64,000 bases of DNA from Pandoraea anhela (GCF_902459655.1 NZ_CABPSB010000003.1:372001-436000), one strand, 5' to 3'. Counted from the first letter of the stretch, positions 19,549-29,244 are shown. Program-made: numbers and translations. Notes: a model not told the origin generated them from the letters alone.

Positions 19549-20607
19549 TCAGAACTTCATGCGCATGCCCACCCCGAAAGTATTCCCGGCGTCGAGCCCG
19601 GAAACCTTGTCGTTCAGATAGGCCGTGTAAACATCGGTGCGTTTGGACAGACCGTAGTCGTAGCCGATGGCCCACGTGTTGCGACTGCGGTGGTCTGCGC
19701 CGGCGTTCTTCGTATAAGCATAGGACGCCATCACATTGCCGCCCCCCAAAGGCACGGTCACGCCGAGCTGGCCGCCGTTGGACGTCAGGTTGCCGCCGCT
19801 GATCGTATTTTTGATGTACTGATATTGGCCGAAAAGCTTGACGACCCTGAAGTCGTAAGTCACACCGGCTTGCAGCGCTTGCTGATTGCGAAACCCGGTG
19901 ATGCCTGCCTGATCGTTGGGCGTGGCATCGAACTTGACCTGCTGATAGGCGAGGGTCGCGGCAAGCGGGCCGTGGAAATACATCGCCGCGGCGCTCCACT
20001 TGTTCTGTCCGGCCTCGCCGGCCTTGTTGCCGAAGGCGTACGAGATGCTGGCGCCGAGCCCCTTGTAGTCGGGTGTGGCGTACATCACGGCGTTGCTCCA
20101 GCCCGAGTCGCCTACGATGCCCTGACCCGCGAGGCCGAGGAACGTGTGATAGACCATCGGGCTGAAGGTATAGGAGTCGACGAACGGATTGAAGAGAATC
20201 GTCGAGACGAAGTATGACGTGGTGAGCCGTCCCAGCGTCACGGTGCCGAGCGTACTCGATTGCAGGCCGACGTAAGCGTTGCGCGAGAAGAAGCTGTCGC
20301 CGGTGAAGCGGCCGTATTGGCCGTTTTGCGGCAGGAAAAAGTCTTCCAGCGTGAAGAGGGCCTTGAGGCCGTCGCCGAGATCCTCCGAACCTTTGATCCC
20401 CCAGTAAGAGGTCGACATGCCGCCGCCACCCTGCGTCCACGCGCGTTCGCCGCCGGGGGCCTTGGCGGCGCCGACCCAGGCGTCGACCTGGCCGTAGAGC
20501 GAGATGCTGGATGGGCTGGATGGGTTGGATTGCGCGTTGGCGACGCCCGCTGCGCCGCAGACCGCGAGGGCGAGCGCGCCCCGCAGCCAACCTGCTGCCT
20601 TGTTCAT
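19549..20607 (-). CDS. Gram-negative trimeric porin (OmpC/Burkholderiales type)
   Basis: A 352-residue general porin. A signal peptide (cleavage near GVANAQS) precedes the first strand SSISLYGQVDAWVG. The L3-region LGTVTLGRLTTSYF and the C-terminal strand DAGNTFGVGMRMKF ending in Phe are typical of beta-barrel outer-membrane proteins recognised by BamA. It allows diffusion of small hydrophilic solutes. GGAGAC lies upstream of the ATG. It is a single-gene unit with a 500-bp region before it that may hold its promoter. Confidence 0.94.
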   Translation of the reverse strand: MNKAAGWLRGALALAVCGAAGVANAQSNPSSPSSISLYGQVDAWVGAAKAPGGERAWTQGGGGMSTSYWGIKGSEDLGDGLKALFTLEDFFLPQNGQYGRFTGDSFFSRNAYVGLQSSTLGTVTLGRLTTSYFVSTILFNPFVDSYTFSPMVYHTFLGLAGQGIVGDSGWSNAVMYATPDYKGLGASISYAFGNKAGEAGQNKWSAAAMYFHGPLAATLAYQQVKFDATPNDQAGITGFRNQQALQAGVTYDFRVVKLFGQYQYIKNTISGGNLTSNGGQLGVTVPLGGGNVMASYAYTKNAGADHRSRNTWAIGYDYGLSKRTDVYTAYLNDKVSGLDAGNTFGVGMRMKF

Positions 20608-21116
20608 GAATGTGTCTCCGTCTCGTTTTCGTTTGTGCGTGCCTCTGGACTTCTGTTTTCACCGAAGAGTGCAAGGGGCACGCCTGAGTCATCGACACAC
20701 TGACTTCGCATCGCGCGGCTATCGGTGCTGCGTTGAGGCGTGATCATTATTATCAACGCGGCACAAACGTCATATCACGCTACGTTGATACTCGGTATTC
20801 CGTTGTTACCGTCACACTTCGCGGGTTAACACGGGCGGTTTGCCTCTTGCGCTGTGGCGCTTGAATGACTTGCGTAGGAAGGAAACGGGGCACGCCGTTG
20901 GAGGCGAGGGCGATGCCCATGCGTGCGGGCATATGGGCACGTGGGCGTGCGGAGGCGCTGACCGGTCGGGTCAGCGCGATCACGGCCGCGCAGGCGGGGA
21001 CAAGGTGTCGATCAAATGCAATTCAGACGTGAATCAGGCGTCAATCGGAGCAGGACCAAATCAAAAGCGAACCAAGCCCGAACCAAGCCCGAACCAAGCG
21101 CGAATGACGCCGCCAG
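20608..21116. other. Intergenic, AT-richer porin upstream region with 11-bp repeats
   Basis: No convincing gene. The 20740-20790 part is AT-richer and could hold the porin promoter. At 21068-21100 there are three tandem copies of an 11-bp unit (CCGAACCAAGC). Open frames in this stretch lack start signals. Confidence 0.6.
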
Positions 21117-21956
21117 TCAGCGCACGGCGCGCCAACTGGCGTTGTGGGCTTCAAGCCAGTGCTCGGCGAGCGACGGATCCCCGTGACGATCGGGGTGGAA
21201 CGACGGCATCAGGTATTTGAGCATCGGCCCGGTGGTGCGCCAGATGACGCCGTCACGACCGAAGAACATCGTGGCGAATCCCCACCACGTTTTCGGTTTG
21301 AAGAGCGTGCCGTCGTGCCAGAGGTTGTTGATCGTCTGCGCATGACTTTCCAGCCCGAACATGAGCAGTACGTAAAGGTAGGTCAGCACACGCTGGCGCT
21401 CGCTGCCGCCCAGCGCCCGATACAGATCGAACGCCACGGCTTTGTGCTCGGTTTCTTCCGCCGCATGCCAGCGCCACATCAGGCGCATCTTCGGCTGCGC
21501 CTTCGCGAGCCAGCGGTCGTAGCGCAGTGCGCCGTCGCCGAACACCGCCGTGCAATGTTCGTAAGCCGCCGTGATCGCCAGCATGTACATCGGTGAGAGT
21601 TTGCGGCGTCGTGCCCAGTTGATTCGCGTCGTCGCCCAGCGCTCCCAGTGGTTCACGAGGCCTTGCTTCGCGAGCTGCGCGTTGTACTGTCCATGCAGAT
21701 GGCGATGCGTCGCCTCCTGTCCGATGAACTGTGCGATGTCGGCACGCAGTTTGTCGTAACGTGCGTCGTCGGGCAGGCGATCCATCGTGTCGCGCACCGA
21801 GTCGATGAACGATTGCTCTCCGACGGGAAAACTCATGGAGAGCGCGTTGTAATACATCGTGCGGTAAGCGTCGCCGCCATGCCAATGACGCTCGAAGCCG
21901 CTGGCCAGATCGACGGTCAGTTTGCGCACCGTCAGCGCGGAAATGTCGTTGCTCAT
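21117..21956 (-). CDS. Metal-dependent hydrolase family protein (PF10118-like)
   Basis: A 279-residue protein resembling the predicted metal-dependent hydrolase family, an all-helical ferritin-like group. Conserved acid/His clusters are visible: FIGQEATHRHLHGQYN, AAYEHCTAVFGD and WRWHAAEETEHKAVAFDLY, the last two typical of a di-metal site. The start at 21956 has GAGG nine bases upstream; further upstream codons look non-coding. The substrate is unknown. It is divergent from a TetR regulator 133 bp away, which probably controls it. Confidence 0.87.
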   Translation of the reverse strand: MSNDISALTVRKLTVDLASGFERHWHGGDAYRTMYYNALSMSFPVGEQSFIDSVRDTMDRLPDDARYDKLRADIAQFIGQEATHRHLHGQYNAQLAKQGLVNHWERWATTRINWARRRKLSPMYMLAITAAYEHCTAVFGDGALRYDRWLAKAQPKMRLMWRWHAAEETEHKAVAFDLYRALGGSERQRVLTYLYVLLMFGLESHAQTINNLWHDGTLFKPKTWWGFATMFFGRDGVIWRTTGPMLKYLMPSFHPDRHGDPSLAEHWLEAHNASWRAVR

Positions 21957-22022
21957 GATCGCTTGCCTCGCTTGATGCCCGACGCCAGTGACGTCCATGG
22001 CGCTGTCGCTTGAATTTCGCCG

Positions 22023-22041
22023 TGAATGTGAGCATTATTCA
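22023..22041. promoter_or_regulatory. Possible TetR operator (TGAAT-N9-ATTCA)
   Basis: A 19-bp inverted repeat in the only AT-rich patch of the spacer between the hydrolase and TetR genes. Size and position suit a TetR-family site; only the outer 5 bp of each arm are symmetric. Confidence 0.35.
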
Positions 22042-22089
22042 TTTTTCAGGCGTCACGCCGCAACTCGCTTCCCGCTCAGGTTTTCCGCT

Positions 22090-22740
22090 ATGTCCGCCTC
22101 CAAGCCGCCCGCCACCCCGAATGCCGCGTCCACCATGCGAAAGCGGCCGATGCAGGCGCGCGCGCAACACACCGTCGAGACCATTTTCGAGGCGACGGCT
22201 CAGGTTCTCGACGAAGAAGGAGAGGCGGCGCTCACCACCAATCGCATCGCCAAAAAGGCGGGCTTCTCCATCGGCACGTTGTATCAATACTTCCCGACCA
22301 AAGAGGCGATTCTGCTGGCGATGATTGCGCGCGAGCGCCGTCGCGTGATGGACGAGCAGAACGCGCGGTTGGCGCGTGCCGCCGAGGAAGGGGCGGACCC
22401 CGAGCGCGTCATTCGCGAGCGGATTCGCCTGCTGGTCGAGGCGTTCGGATCGGGGGGGCGGGTGAAGCGCTCGCTCATCAAGATGGCATGGCAGATGGAC
22501 CATCACGAGAACATCATGCAGGCGATGCGCGAAGCGGCCGAGCATATCGCCGTGGCGATGGCGCGCCGGGATGCCCCGGAGATGCGCAAACCCACGGCCG
22601 CGACGGTGTTCGTGCTCACGCGGGCGTTCATGGGCACGCTGCGCTCGGCGGTGCTTGAAGATTCGCCATTGCTTGGCACTCCGGAATTCGAGGACGAGCT
22701 TTACCGGTTATGCTGGGGGCTGTTGCGCGCCGACGGCTGA
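22090..22740 (+). CDS. TetR/AcrR family transcriptional regulator
   Basis: A 216-residue TetR protein. The HTH is clear at about 20-70 (RAQHTVETIFEATAQVLDEEG, TTNRIAKKAGFSIGTLYQYFPTKEAIL). The C-terminal ligand domain is variable, as usual. The ATG at 22090 precedes a Pro/Ala-rich tail before the HTH; longer starts would overlap the divergent promoter region. It most likely represses the adjacent hydrolase gene. Confidence 0.95.
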   Translation: MSASKPPATPNAASTMRKRPMQARAQHTVETIFEATAQVLDEEGEAALTTNRIAKKAGFSIGTLYQYFPTKEAILLAMIARERRRVMDEQNARLARAAEEGADPERVIRERIRLLVEAFGSGGRVKRSLIKMAWQMDHHENIMQAMREAAEHIAVAMARRDAPEMRKPTAATVFVLTRAFMGTLRSAVLEDSPLLGTPEFEDELYRLCWGLLRADG

Positions 22741-22786
22741 GTCCGTCACGCGCCGATCCCGGCACGTCGAACGCCGGCGGTGCTGT

Positions 22787-22826
22787 CCGTCAACGGCGGT
22801 CAACGGCCGTCAACCGCCGTCAACGG
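22787..22826. repeat. 10-bp tandem repeat (CCGTCAACGG, 4 units)
   Basis: Four contiguous units with 1-2 differences lie 47 bp after the TetR stop. The unit is itself nearly palindromic, so the block can form alternative hairpins. It may act as a transcription barrier but shows no T-run. Confidence 0.8.
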
Positions 22827-22942
22827 CGTTACACATCACCGGACATGACCGGCAGACGCCGGGCCGTAGCACTTATGGCGTGGGGCGTCCGATCAACGTC
22901 CGATCTACGTTCGATTCACGTGCTTATCGAGGAACGCGTCGC

Positions 22943-24550
22943 ATGGGTGAAATCGTCAAGGCGGTGAGCATTCTGGCGGGGGGCGTCGGTATTTTCCTCA
23001 TCGGCATGGCGATGATGACGGACGGCCTGAAGCTTGCCGCCGGCCCGGCCCTGGAGCGCATTCTGGCCGGCGCGACGCGAACACGCTGGCAAGCCTTTGC
23101 CTCCGGTGTGCTGGTCACGGCCATCACGCAAAGCTCGTCCGTCGTGACGATTGCGACCATCGGTTTCGTCAATGCCGGCCTGCTCAAGCTCGGCGGGGCG
23201 CTCTGGCTGATGTTCGGCTCGAACCTCGGTTCCACCATGATGGGGTGGATCGTCGCGGTCATCGGTCTCAAGTTCAATATCGACGCCTTCGCGTTGCCGA
23301 TGATCGCCGTCGGCGTGGCGATGCGTCTGACGGGCGCGGGCACCCGGCGAGGGGCGATCGGCAACGCGCTCGCGGGCTTCGGCCTGCTGTTCTTCGGCAT
23401 CTCGCTGCTGCAATCGGCGTTCATCGACATGGCCGGCATGATCCGCATGCCCGACGGCGACGGGCCGCTCGATGTGCTGCTGCAAGTCATCGTCGGTTTC
23501 GTACTCACGTGCATCGTGCAGTCGTCGGCGGCAGCGATGGCGATTACGCTCACGGCCGCGCAAAACGGGCTACTCAGTGCGCAAGGCGCGGCGGCCGTCG
23601 TGATCGGCGCGAACATCGGCACGACCGTCACGGCGGTGATTGCGGCCATCGGCGCGACGCCGAACGCACGACGTGCATCGATGGCGCACGTTGCCTTCAA
23701 CGTGGTCGCTGCGGTGGTCGCGCTGCTGCTCTTGCCGTGGATGATCCGCGCCATTGCGGCCGGCATGGTGTGGATGGGCTACGCCGCAGACCCGGCCATC
23801 AAACTCGCCATCTTCCATACGACATTCAACGTGCTCGGCGTGCTGCTGATGATTCCGCTCGCCACGCCGTTGCTGCACTGGCTGCAACGGCGCTTCCGGA
23901 CGCGTGAGGAAGACGAGGGCGCACCGCAGTTTCTCGATGACAACGTGCTCCAGGTGCCGCAACTGGCGGTGGACGCGCTCAAGCGCGAAGTCGAACGTCT
24001 CGGCGTGATGAGCCGGCACATGGTGCGCGGCGCGCTCATGGGCACGAGCCCCGGTGCGCTGGCTCAGGCGCATGCGTCCGTGGTGCGGCTGGGCAGCGTC
24101 TGCCAATCGTTCGCCGAACGCATGAGCCGGGTGGCGATGGGGGCCGCTGCGGCCGAACAGCTCGCCGATACGCTGCGAACCTTGCGTTACTTCGAGAGCG
24201 CGGCCGAGCAGGCGATTGCCGCTGCGGCATTGCAGGATCAGACGAGCACGGCTACGGGGCTGTCGGATGTCTACACCACGTTCGTGCGCGAATCGACGGC
24301 GCTGCTCGATCGCGTGGAAAGCGACGTCTTGCCGGCAGACGGCGGGGAGTCGCTCGGCACCTACGCGTCTGCAATGGAAGCGTCGTATGGCGGGCTGAAG
24401 GCCAAGTTGCTGGCCGACGGCGCCGCAGGCAATGTGCGCATCGCCGTCATGGAGGAGGCGTTGCGTCGTTACAGCGCCTTGCGACGCGCGTTGCAACAAA
24501 CGCTCAAGGCCAGTACCCGCCGGGCCCGGGGCACCGATCCGATCGACTGA
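22943..24550 (+). CDS. Na/Pi cotransporter family protein with PhoU-like C-terminal domain
   Basis: A 535-residue NptA/PhoU-type transporter. Two inverted membrane repeats hold the QSS signatures: ITQSSSVVTIATIGFVNAG near residue 55 and CIVQSSAAAMAITLTAAQ near residue 195. GANIGTTVTAVIAAIG also fits. Residues about 330-535 form the cytosolic helical PhoU-like region. It probably moves phosphate with sodium. GAGGAA lies upstream of the ATG at 22943, and the family N-terminus (ILAGGVGIFLIGMAMMTDGL) begins directly after. Confidence 0.94.
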   Translation: MGEIVKAVSILAGGVGIFLIGMAMMTDGLKLAAGPALERILAGATRTRWQAFASGVLVTAITQSSSVVTIATIGFVNAGLLKLGGALWLMFGSNLGSTMMGWIVAVIGLKFNIDAFALPMIAVGVAMRLTGAGTRRGAIGNALAGFGLLFFGISLLQSAFIDMAGMIRMPDGDGPLDVLLQVIVGFVLTCIVQSSAAAMAITLTAAQNGLLSAQGAAAVVIGANIGTTVTAVIAAIGATPNARRASMAHVAFNVVAAVVALLLLPWMIRAIAAGMVWMGYAADPAIKLAIFHTTFNVLGVLLMIPLATPLLHWLQRRFRTREEDEGAPQFLDDNVLQVPQLAVDALKREVERLGVMSRHMVRGALMGTSPGALAQAHASVVRLGSVCQSFAERMSRVAMGAAAAEQLADTLRTLRYFESAAEQAIAAAALQDQTSTATGLSDVYTTFVRESTALLDRVESDVLPADGGESLGTYASAMEASYGGLKAKLLADGAAGNVRIAVMEEALRRYSALRRALQQTLKASTRRARGTDPID

Positions 24551-24713
24551 GCGCGCTGTCGCGTCGAACCGTCGTACGCGTTGCGGTGGCGGCACAAGGT
24601 CGCCCGAGGGGCGGGCCGTCGCGATTGGCGCGGACAACGCTGGGGCGGTGCGGCGGAGGGTGGCGGGTGCGGTATCGTCGGATGACGCCGGTTTTGCGAA
24701 GCATGTACGTCGC

Positions 24714-24742
24714 TTGCGCAACGCAATATGCGTAGCTAGAAT
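24714..24742 (+). promoter_or_regulatory. Candidate sigma-70 promoter of the second MFS gene
   Basis: TTGCGC, a 17-bp spacer and TAGAAT fit a sigma-70 promoter. It would give a 5' leader of about 310 nt before the MFS start at 25058. The rest of the 507-bp gap (24551-25057) holds no gene I can support. Confidence 0.4.
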
Positions 24743-25057
24743 ACGGACAGATTTTTGGCGCTGGCAGACCTCTCGCCGGTGTCACGTAAGCGTTCACGTC
24801 AAACAACGCATTCTCCGCGACAGCGGCCGGTCGATCCGGCACGTCGGTCGAGGGGCGTGCGTTCGCCGGTGAACGACCGGGCAGCCCATTCAGCGCTGTA
24901 CCGGATTTCCTGAGCGCCACAAGCGCCGTCTCTCCCCGATTTGCCCGTTTCGATACCGATGCGCAGTTGCGGTTGTTCATCTGCCGGCTGGCGTCTGGTA
25001 TTCGTCGTTCGCCGCTTGCCGTCCCGCGTCGCCCGGCAACCATTGGAGTCTTTTCGC

Positions 25058-26260
25058 ATGTCGTCCTCCGCTGCATCGGCCAATCACGTGGCCGCCGCGC
25101 CGCCCAACGCCACGGCGTTGCTTGTGCGCTTTTCCCTCAACGTTTTTCTCGCGTGCCTGACCATCGGCATGTCGCTCTCGGTCGTGCCGCTGTTCGTGCA
25201 CAACACTCTCGGGTATCAAAACGTTATCGTCGGCTTTGCCGTGGGCGTGCAGTCGCTCGCCACGGTGCTCACGCGCAAGTTCGCCGGGCGCACCGCCGAT
25301 CAGCGCGGCGCGCGCGTCGCGCTCATTCATGGTTTGTCGTTCGTCGGGTTGTCCGGGATCGCGTTGCTTGTCACGAGCGTGCTGTCGGTTGCCCCAGAAC
25401 CGCGCCTTGCCTTGCTGACGGTGGCGCGCTTGCTGCTCGGCGTGGGCGAAAGCCTTTGCATTACGGGCACGTTGACGTGGGCCATCGGCAGTCTCGGCGC
25501 GGCGCAGTCGGGCCGTGTGATGTCCTGGACCGGCGCGGCCGTCTTCGGTGGCTTCGCGGTCGGTGCGCCGCTGGGGCTGGCGCTGTACGCGCCAACGGCC
25601 CTCGTCGGGGTGGCCATCGCGATCTGCGTGCTGCCGCTGGCCGGCTGGGCCGTCATTTCGCGGATTCCTGCGGTGGCGCCGGCGCATCAGGCCGGCGATG
25701 CGCTGCCGTACTCGCAGGTATTGCGTATCGTGTTTCTGCCGGGGCTGGCGCTGGCATTGCAGGGCGTCGGCTTCGCGGTAGTCGGTGCGTTCGTGGTGCT
25801 TTACTTCGAGGCGTCGCGCTGGGCCGGGGCGGCCATCGCGCTGTCGGCGTTCGGTCTGGCGTTCGTCCTGATGCGTCTGATCGGCGGACGCTGGCCGGAG
25901 CGCTTCGGCAATCTGCGCGTCGCACAGATGTCGCTGGTGGTCGAAGCGATCGGACTGTTGGTCGTGTGGCAGGCGCCGGTCGCATGGCTGGCATTGCTCG
26001 GCACGGCGCTGGCCGGTGCGGGGGCGTCGCTGACCTTCCCGTCGCTCGGTATCGAAGTGGTCAGGCGCGCGCCGGCGGCGAGTCGCGGCACGAGCCTGGG
26101 CACGTACGCTGCATTTCAGGACGTGGCGATTCTCACGACCGGGCCGCTCGCCGGCGCCGTCGCCAATCCGTTCGGTTATCGCGCCGTGTTTCTGTGCGGC
26201 GCGCTGGCGGCGGTCGTAGGCGTGTTCGTGGTCGTCAGATTGCGTGGACGTCGCCGCTGA
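25058..26260 (+). CDS. MFS transporter (YhhS-like family), paralogue of 14050-15294
   Basis: A 400-residue major facilitator with about 12 membrane segments. It shares with the gene at 14050 the segments FAGRTADQRGARVALIHG, LGVGESLCITGTLTWAIG, GRVMSWTGAAVFGGFAVGAP and LTFPSLGIEV, so the two are clear paralogues. Probable drug or metabolite exporter of unknown substrate. GGAG precedes the ATG at 25058; the longer frame upstream lacks membrane character. Its 3' end overlaps the convergent PhzF-family gene by 26 bp. Confidence 0.9.
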   Translation: MSSSAASANHVAAAPPNATALLVRFSLNVFLACLTIGMSLSVVPLFVHNTLGYQNVIVGFAVGVQSLATVLTRKFAGRTADQRGARVALIHGLSFVGLSGIALLVTSVLSVAPEPRLALLTVARLLLGVGESLCITGTLTWAIGSLGAAQSGRVMSWTGAAVFGGFAVGAPLGLALYAPTALVGVAIAICVLPLAGWAVISRIPAVAPAHQAGDALPYSQVLRIVFLPGLALALQGVGFAVVGAFVVLYFEASRWAGAAIALSAFGLAFVLMRLIGGRWPERFGNLRVAQMSLVVEAIGLLVVWQAPVAWLALLGTALAGAGASLTFPSLGIEVVRRAPAASRGTSLGTYAAFQDVAILTTGPLAGAVANPFGYRAVFLCGALAAVVGVFVVVRLRGRRR

Positions 26261-27140
26261 TCCAACAGCCGGCGGCGGCGTCGAGCGGATCGCGCAGCGT
26301 CACGGTAATGGCAGACGGATGGCCCATCGCCACGCCCTGGCGCACGACGACACCACGTTCGCCCGGCGCCAGCCAGCCGTAACGGCGCGCACCGTAAAGC
26401 AGGGCCGCAGCGGCAATGCCGGTCGCGGCATCTTCCGGATACCCGGACGAGCGCGGGAACTGGCGAGCTTGCAGCACCGGCAGCGCCTGCCCATCGCCCA
26501 CGTTTTCGCGCGCGCATGGGTAGAGGCCGGTGGAGCCGATGGCGTCGCACGTGGCGAGCAGGGTCGAGAAGTCGGGCGTCAGCGTGTGCAACCGTTCGAC
26601 GCTGCGCAGCGGTACCAGCGTCTTCACACGGCTGGTCGCGGCGTTGCAGATGCCTTCGAGCGCGATGTCGTCGGGCGAGACGCGCAATATGGCGCAGATG
26701 GCGGCGATAGCGCTCGCGTCGAGAATCGGTTCGGTGCGTCCCGCCGGCTGGCTCACTTCAATGTGCTCGCCGTCGGCGGCGACCCGACCGGAAACCTGTC
26801 CGCTGAGGGTTTCGATCGTGACCGGGCGGCCATCCCAGCGCCCCGCACGGCGCAGTACCCATAGCGCGCCGAGGGTGGCGTGCCCGCACATCTCCATCTC
26901 GTGGTTCGGCACGAAGAAGCGGAAGCGCCACGCGTTGCGCGTGTCTTGCGCCGCCATGACGAACGCGCTTTCATGACCGTAATGTGCGGCTACGGCTCGC
27001 ATGTCGTCGGCGCGCATGGCGTCGGCATCTAGCACGATCGGGGCCGGGTTGCCGCCATTGACCGCAGCAGGGAACACGCTGACCAACGAGACGGTTGCCG
27101 GTGCGGGAAGCGTAAGTGGGAGCGGGGTGTGGGATGTCAT
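26235..27140 (-). CDS. PhzF family (phenazine biosynthesis-like) isomerase/epimerase
   Basis: A 301-residue PhzF-fold protein. Family motifs are FPAAVNGGNPAPIVLDAD near the start, the catalytic-Glu region YGHESAFVM, NHEMEMCGHATLGA, and the C-terminal EDAATGIAAAALL. No phenazine genes are near, so it is probably a general isomerase of unknown substrate. The frame extends to 27275 through a 9-bp tandem repeat that would encode Ala/Thr, which I exclude. Neither start has a good ribosome-binding site. Confidence 0.88.
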   Translation of the reverse strand: MTSHTPLPLTLPAPATVSLVSVFPAAVNGGNPAPIVLDADAMRADDMRAVAAHYGHESAFVMAAQDTRNAWRFRFFVPNHEMEMCGHATLGALWVLRRAGRWDGRPVTIETLSGQVSGRVAADGEHIEVSQPAGRTEPILDASAIAAICAILRVSPDDIALEGICNAATSRVKTLVPLRSVERLHTLTPDFSTLLATCDAIGSTGLYPCARENVGDGQALPVLQARQFPRSSGYPEDAATGIAAAALLYGARRYGWLAPGERGVVVRQGVAMGHPSAITVTLRDPLDAAAGCWISGDVHAI

Positions 27141-27160
27141 GACGGTGTGGAAATCCGTAG

Positions 27161-27205
27161 CGGCAGTGGTAGCAGTGGTAGCAGTGGCGGCAGTGGCGGC
27201 AGTGG
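27161..27205. repeat. 9-bp tandem repeat (YRGCAGTGG, 5 units)
   Basis: Five contiguous units, CGGCAGTGG or TAGCAGTGG, lie just upstream of the PhzF-family start. A change in copy number would shift the distance between promoter and gene without changing any frame. Confidence 0.85.
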
Positions 27206-27504
27206 TGGCGTTAGCGGGCGTTGCGATGTGCGTCGAGGGGCATGCGCTGCGATGCCGGGCCTGTCTCGGGCGCATCGTCGATGACGGCCTGTGAACGTCA
27301 AGATTACGCGCGAAAGCACACGTCTGTCAGCGAAGAATCGACCGCTTTCATCGCAATTTTTTAGACTTTTCCGCATATGCACAGGCGTGTCAGTGGCTAT
27401 ATCGACCGCGATATGCGGCGTCTCGCGGTTGACGCCGTGCATGCTGCGGCGTCATGTCAGTGCGGGACAACGTCGCGTGTTTACGACACCGGCGGCAGAC
27501 GGTA

Positions 27505-27522
27505 TTTAAGAAATCGCTTAAA
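27505..27522. promoter_or_regulatory. Inverted repeat TTTAAG-N6-CTTAAA
   Basis: A perfect 6-bp-arm dyad in the 674-bp gap between the PhzF and MFS genes. It resembles an operator, possibly for the permease at 27815. Nothing else gene-like is seen in 27207-27814. Confidence 0.3.
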
Positions 27523-27678
27523 GACCGAGGAGTCGTTCCATATTGAGCGGTGTCCTATGGTTTACAATCCGCGTCGGCCTCCCAATAACAAAAGGGGATG
27601 GCAGGGTGAGAAACGTCGCACAACGGCCTTTCGGGGCATACGCGACGTCCGGAGACAATGTGCCGGGCCCCGCGGGAT

Positions 27679-27701
27679 CGATTCTCGTAACACGGGAATC
27701 G
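27679..27701 (+). promoter_or_regulatory. Leader hairpin upstream of ACS-type permease
   Basis: CGATTCTCG pairs with CGGGAATCG (one T-G pair) around TAACA, about 115 bp before the permease start. No T-run follows, so a leader element is likelier than a terminator. Confidence 0.35.
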
Positions 27702-27814
27702 TGAGGTCTTAAGAGCGGTCGAGTCGGTAAGGCAGCGTGATCGGTGCGAGTGGTCCGGATGCAGCGTTGCAGTCAATTCAGGCTGCGTGGCAGCCGAGGT
27801 TCGAAGTGGAGACC

Positions 27815-29125
27815 ATGAGTACTATCGCTAGCGGTATCAAAGCCAATGCGCATACGCGCGAGATCGAGGCGCAAGCCTACGCAAAAGCGACGTGGCGTTT
27901 GTTGCCGTTCCTTTTTCTGTGTTACGTCGCGGCCTATCTGGACCGCGTGAACGTCGGCTTCGCCAAGCTGCAAATGCTGAACGATCTTCAGTTCAGCGAG
28001 ACCGTGTACGGTCTGGGCGCGGGCATTTTCTTCATCGGCTACTTCTTCTTCGAAGTGCCGAGCAACATCATCATGCACAAGGTCGGTGCGCGCCGGTGGA
28101 TCGCACGCATCATGATCTCGTGGGCGTTGCTCTCCGCAGCGACGCTGCTCGTGAAGACCCCCACGCAGTTCTACATCGTGCGCTTCCTCCTCGGCGTGGC
28201 CGAAGCCGGCTTCTTCCCGGGCATTGTCTTGTATCTGACCTACTGGTTCCCGGCGCAACGTCGCGGCCGCATGAACGCGCTGTTCATGATCGGCATTCCC
28301 ATCGCCGGTGTGTTGGGCGGTCCGCTCTCGGGCTGGATTCTGGCGGCGTTCAACGGGGTGGGCGGCTGGGCCGCATGGCAATGGCTGTTCTTCATCGAAG
28401 CCATTCCATCGGTAATTCTCGGTATCGTCACGCTGATGTATCTGCCGAACGGCATTCGCGCTGCGAAGTGGCTGACCGAAGACGAGAAGGCGATTCTCGA
28501 ACACAACATCGCGCAGGACAGCGTGGGTAAGGCGCAGCAAACGGTGGCGTCCGTGTTCGCGAACGGCCGTGTCTGGCTCATGGCGCTGATCTATTTCTGC
28601 TGCATGATGGGTCTCTACGGCATTGGCTTTTACCTGCCGACGCTCATCAAGGCCAGCGGTGTGAAGAGCGCACTGGACGTCGGTCTGCTGACCGCGATTC
28701 CTTATGCCTGCGCCGTCGTTAGCATGATTGGCGTGGCACGTAGCTCGGATCGCACGCGCGAGCGTCGCTGGCACTTCGCCGTGGTGTCGTTCGCCGGCGC
28801 GGTAGGGCTTTACCTGAGCACGGTGTGGGGCAACAACGTGCCGCTCGCGATGGTGGCGCTGTCGGTCGGCACGGCCGGCATGCTTGCGACGATGCCGGTG
28901 TTCTGGACGTATCCTAGCGCGTTGCTCGTCGGTGGCTCGGCGGCTGCGGCCATCGGCATGATCAACTCGATCGGCAACCTCGCGGGCTTTGTGAGTCCGT
29001 TCGTCATTGGGTGGCTCAAGGACGTAACGCAGAGCACCAACGCGGGCATGTACTGCGTGTCGGCTGCCCTCGCGCTGGGCGCCGTGCTGGCGCTCACGCA
29101 GTCGAAGGAACAGGTCAACCGCTGA
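27815..29125 (+). CDS. MFS permease, anion:cation symporter (ACS, phthalate/galactonate-type) family
   Basis: A 436-residue MFS carrier. The N-terminus WRLLPFLFLCYVAAYLDRVNVGFAKLQM with DRVNVGFA in helix 1 is diagnostic of the ACS family. YFFFEVPSNIIMHKVGARRW and GVAEAGFFPGIVLYLTYWFP follow as expected. Such permeases import carboxylates or sugar acids with protons. No catabolic genes adjoin it, so the substrate is open. GGAG precedes the ATG at 27815. A strong terminator follows at 29245. Confidence 0.94.
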   Translation: MSTIASGIKANAHTREIEAQAYAKATWRLLPFLFLCYVAAYLDRVNVGFAKLQMLNDLQFSETVYGLGAGIFFIGYFFFEVPSNIIMHKVGARRWIARIMISWALLSAATLLVKTPTQFYIVRFLLGVAEAGFFPGIVLYLTYWFPAQRRGRMNALFMIGIPIAGVLGGPLSGWILAAFNGVGGWAAWQWLFFIEAIPSVILGIVTLMYLPNGIRAAKWLTEDEKAILEHNIAQDSVGKAQQTVASVFANGRVWLMALIYFCCMMGLYGIGFYLPTLIKASGVKSALDVGLLTAIPYACAVVSMIGVARSSDRTRERRWHFAVVSFAGAVGLYLSTVWGNNVPLAMVALSVGTAGMLATMPVFWTYPSALLVGGSAAAAIGMINSIGNLAGFVSPFVIGWLKDVTQSTNAGMYCVSAALALGAVLALTQSKEQVNR

Positions 29126-29244
29126 TCTTGCGGTGGGGTGGGGTGGGCGGCGTCGCTTGCCGCCGCCACACCGTCATACTGTCATACCGCCGTACAGTCA
29201 TACGGGCGCGCTGCATCGTCGTGTTGCGTTGTGGTAGCACAAAC

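Noticed and set aside
18045-19600. Purine riboswitch before the NCS2 permease
   Set aside because: No three-way-junction sequence resembling the purine aptamer was seen upstream of 19444.
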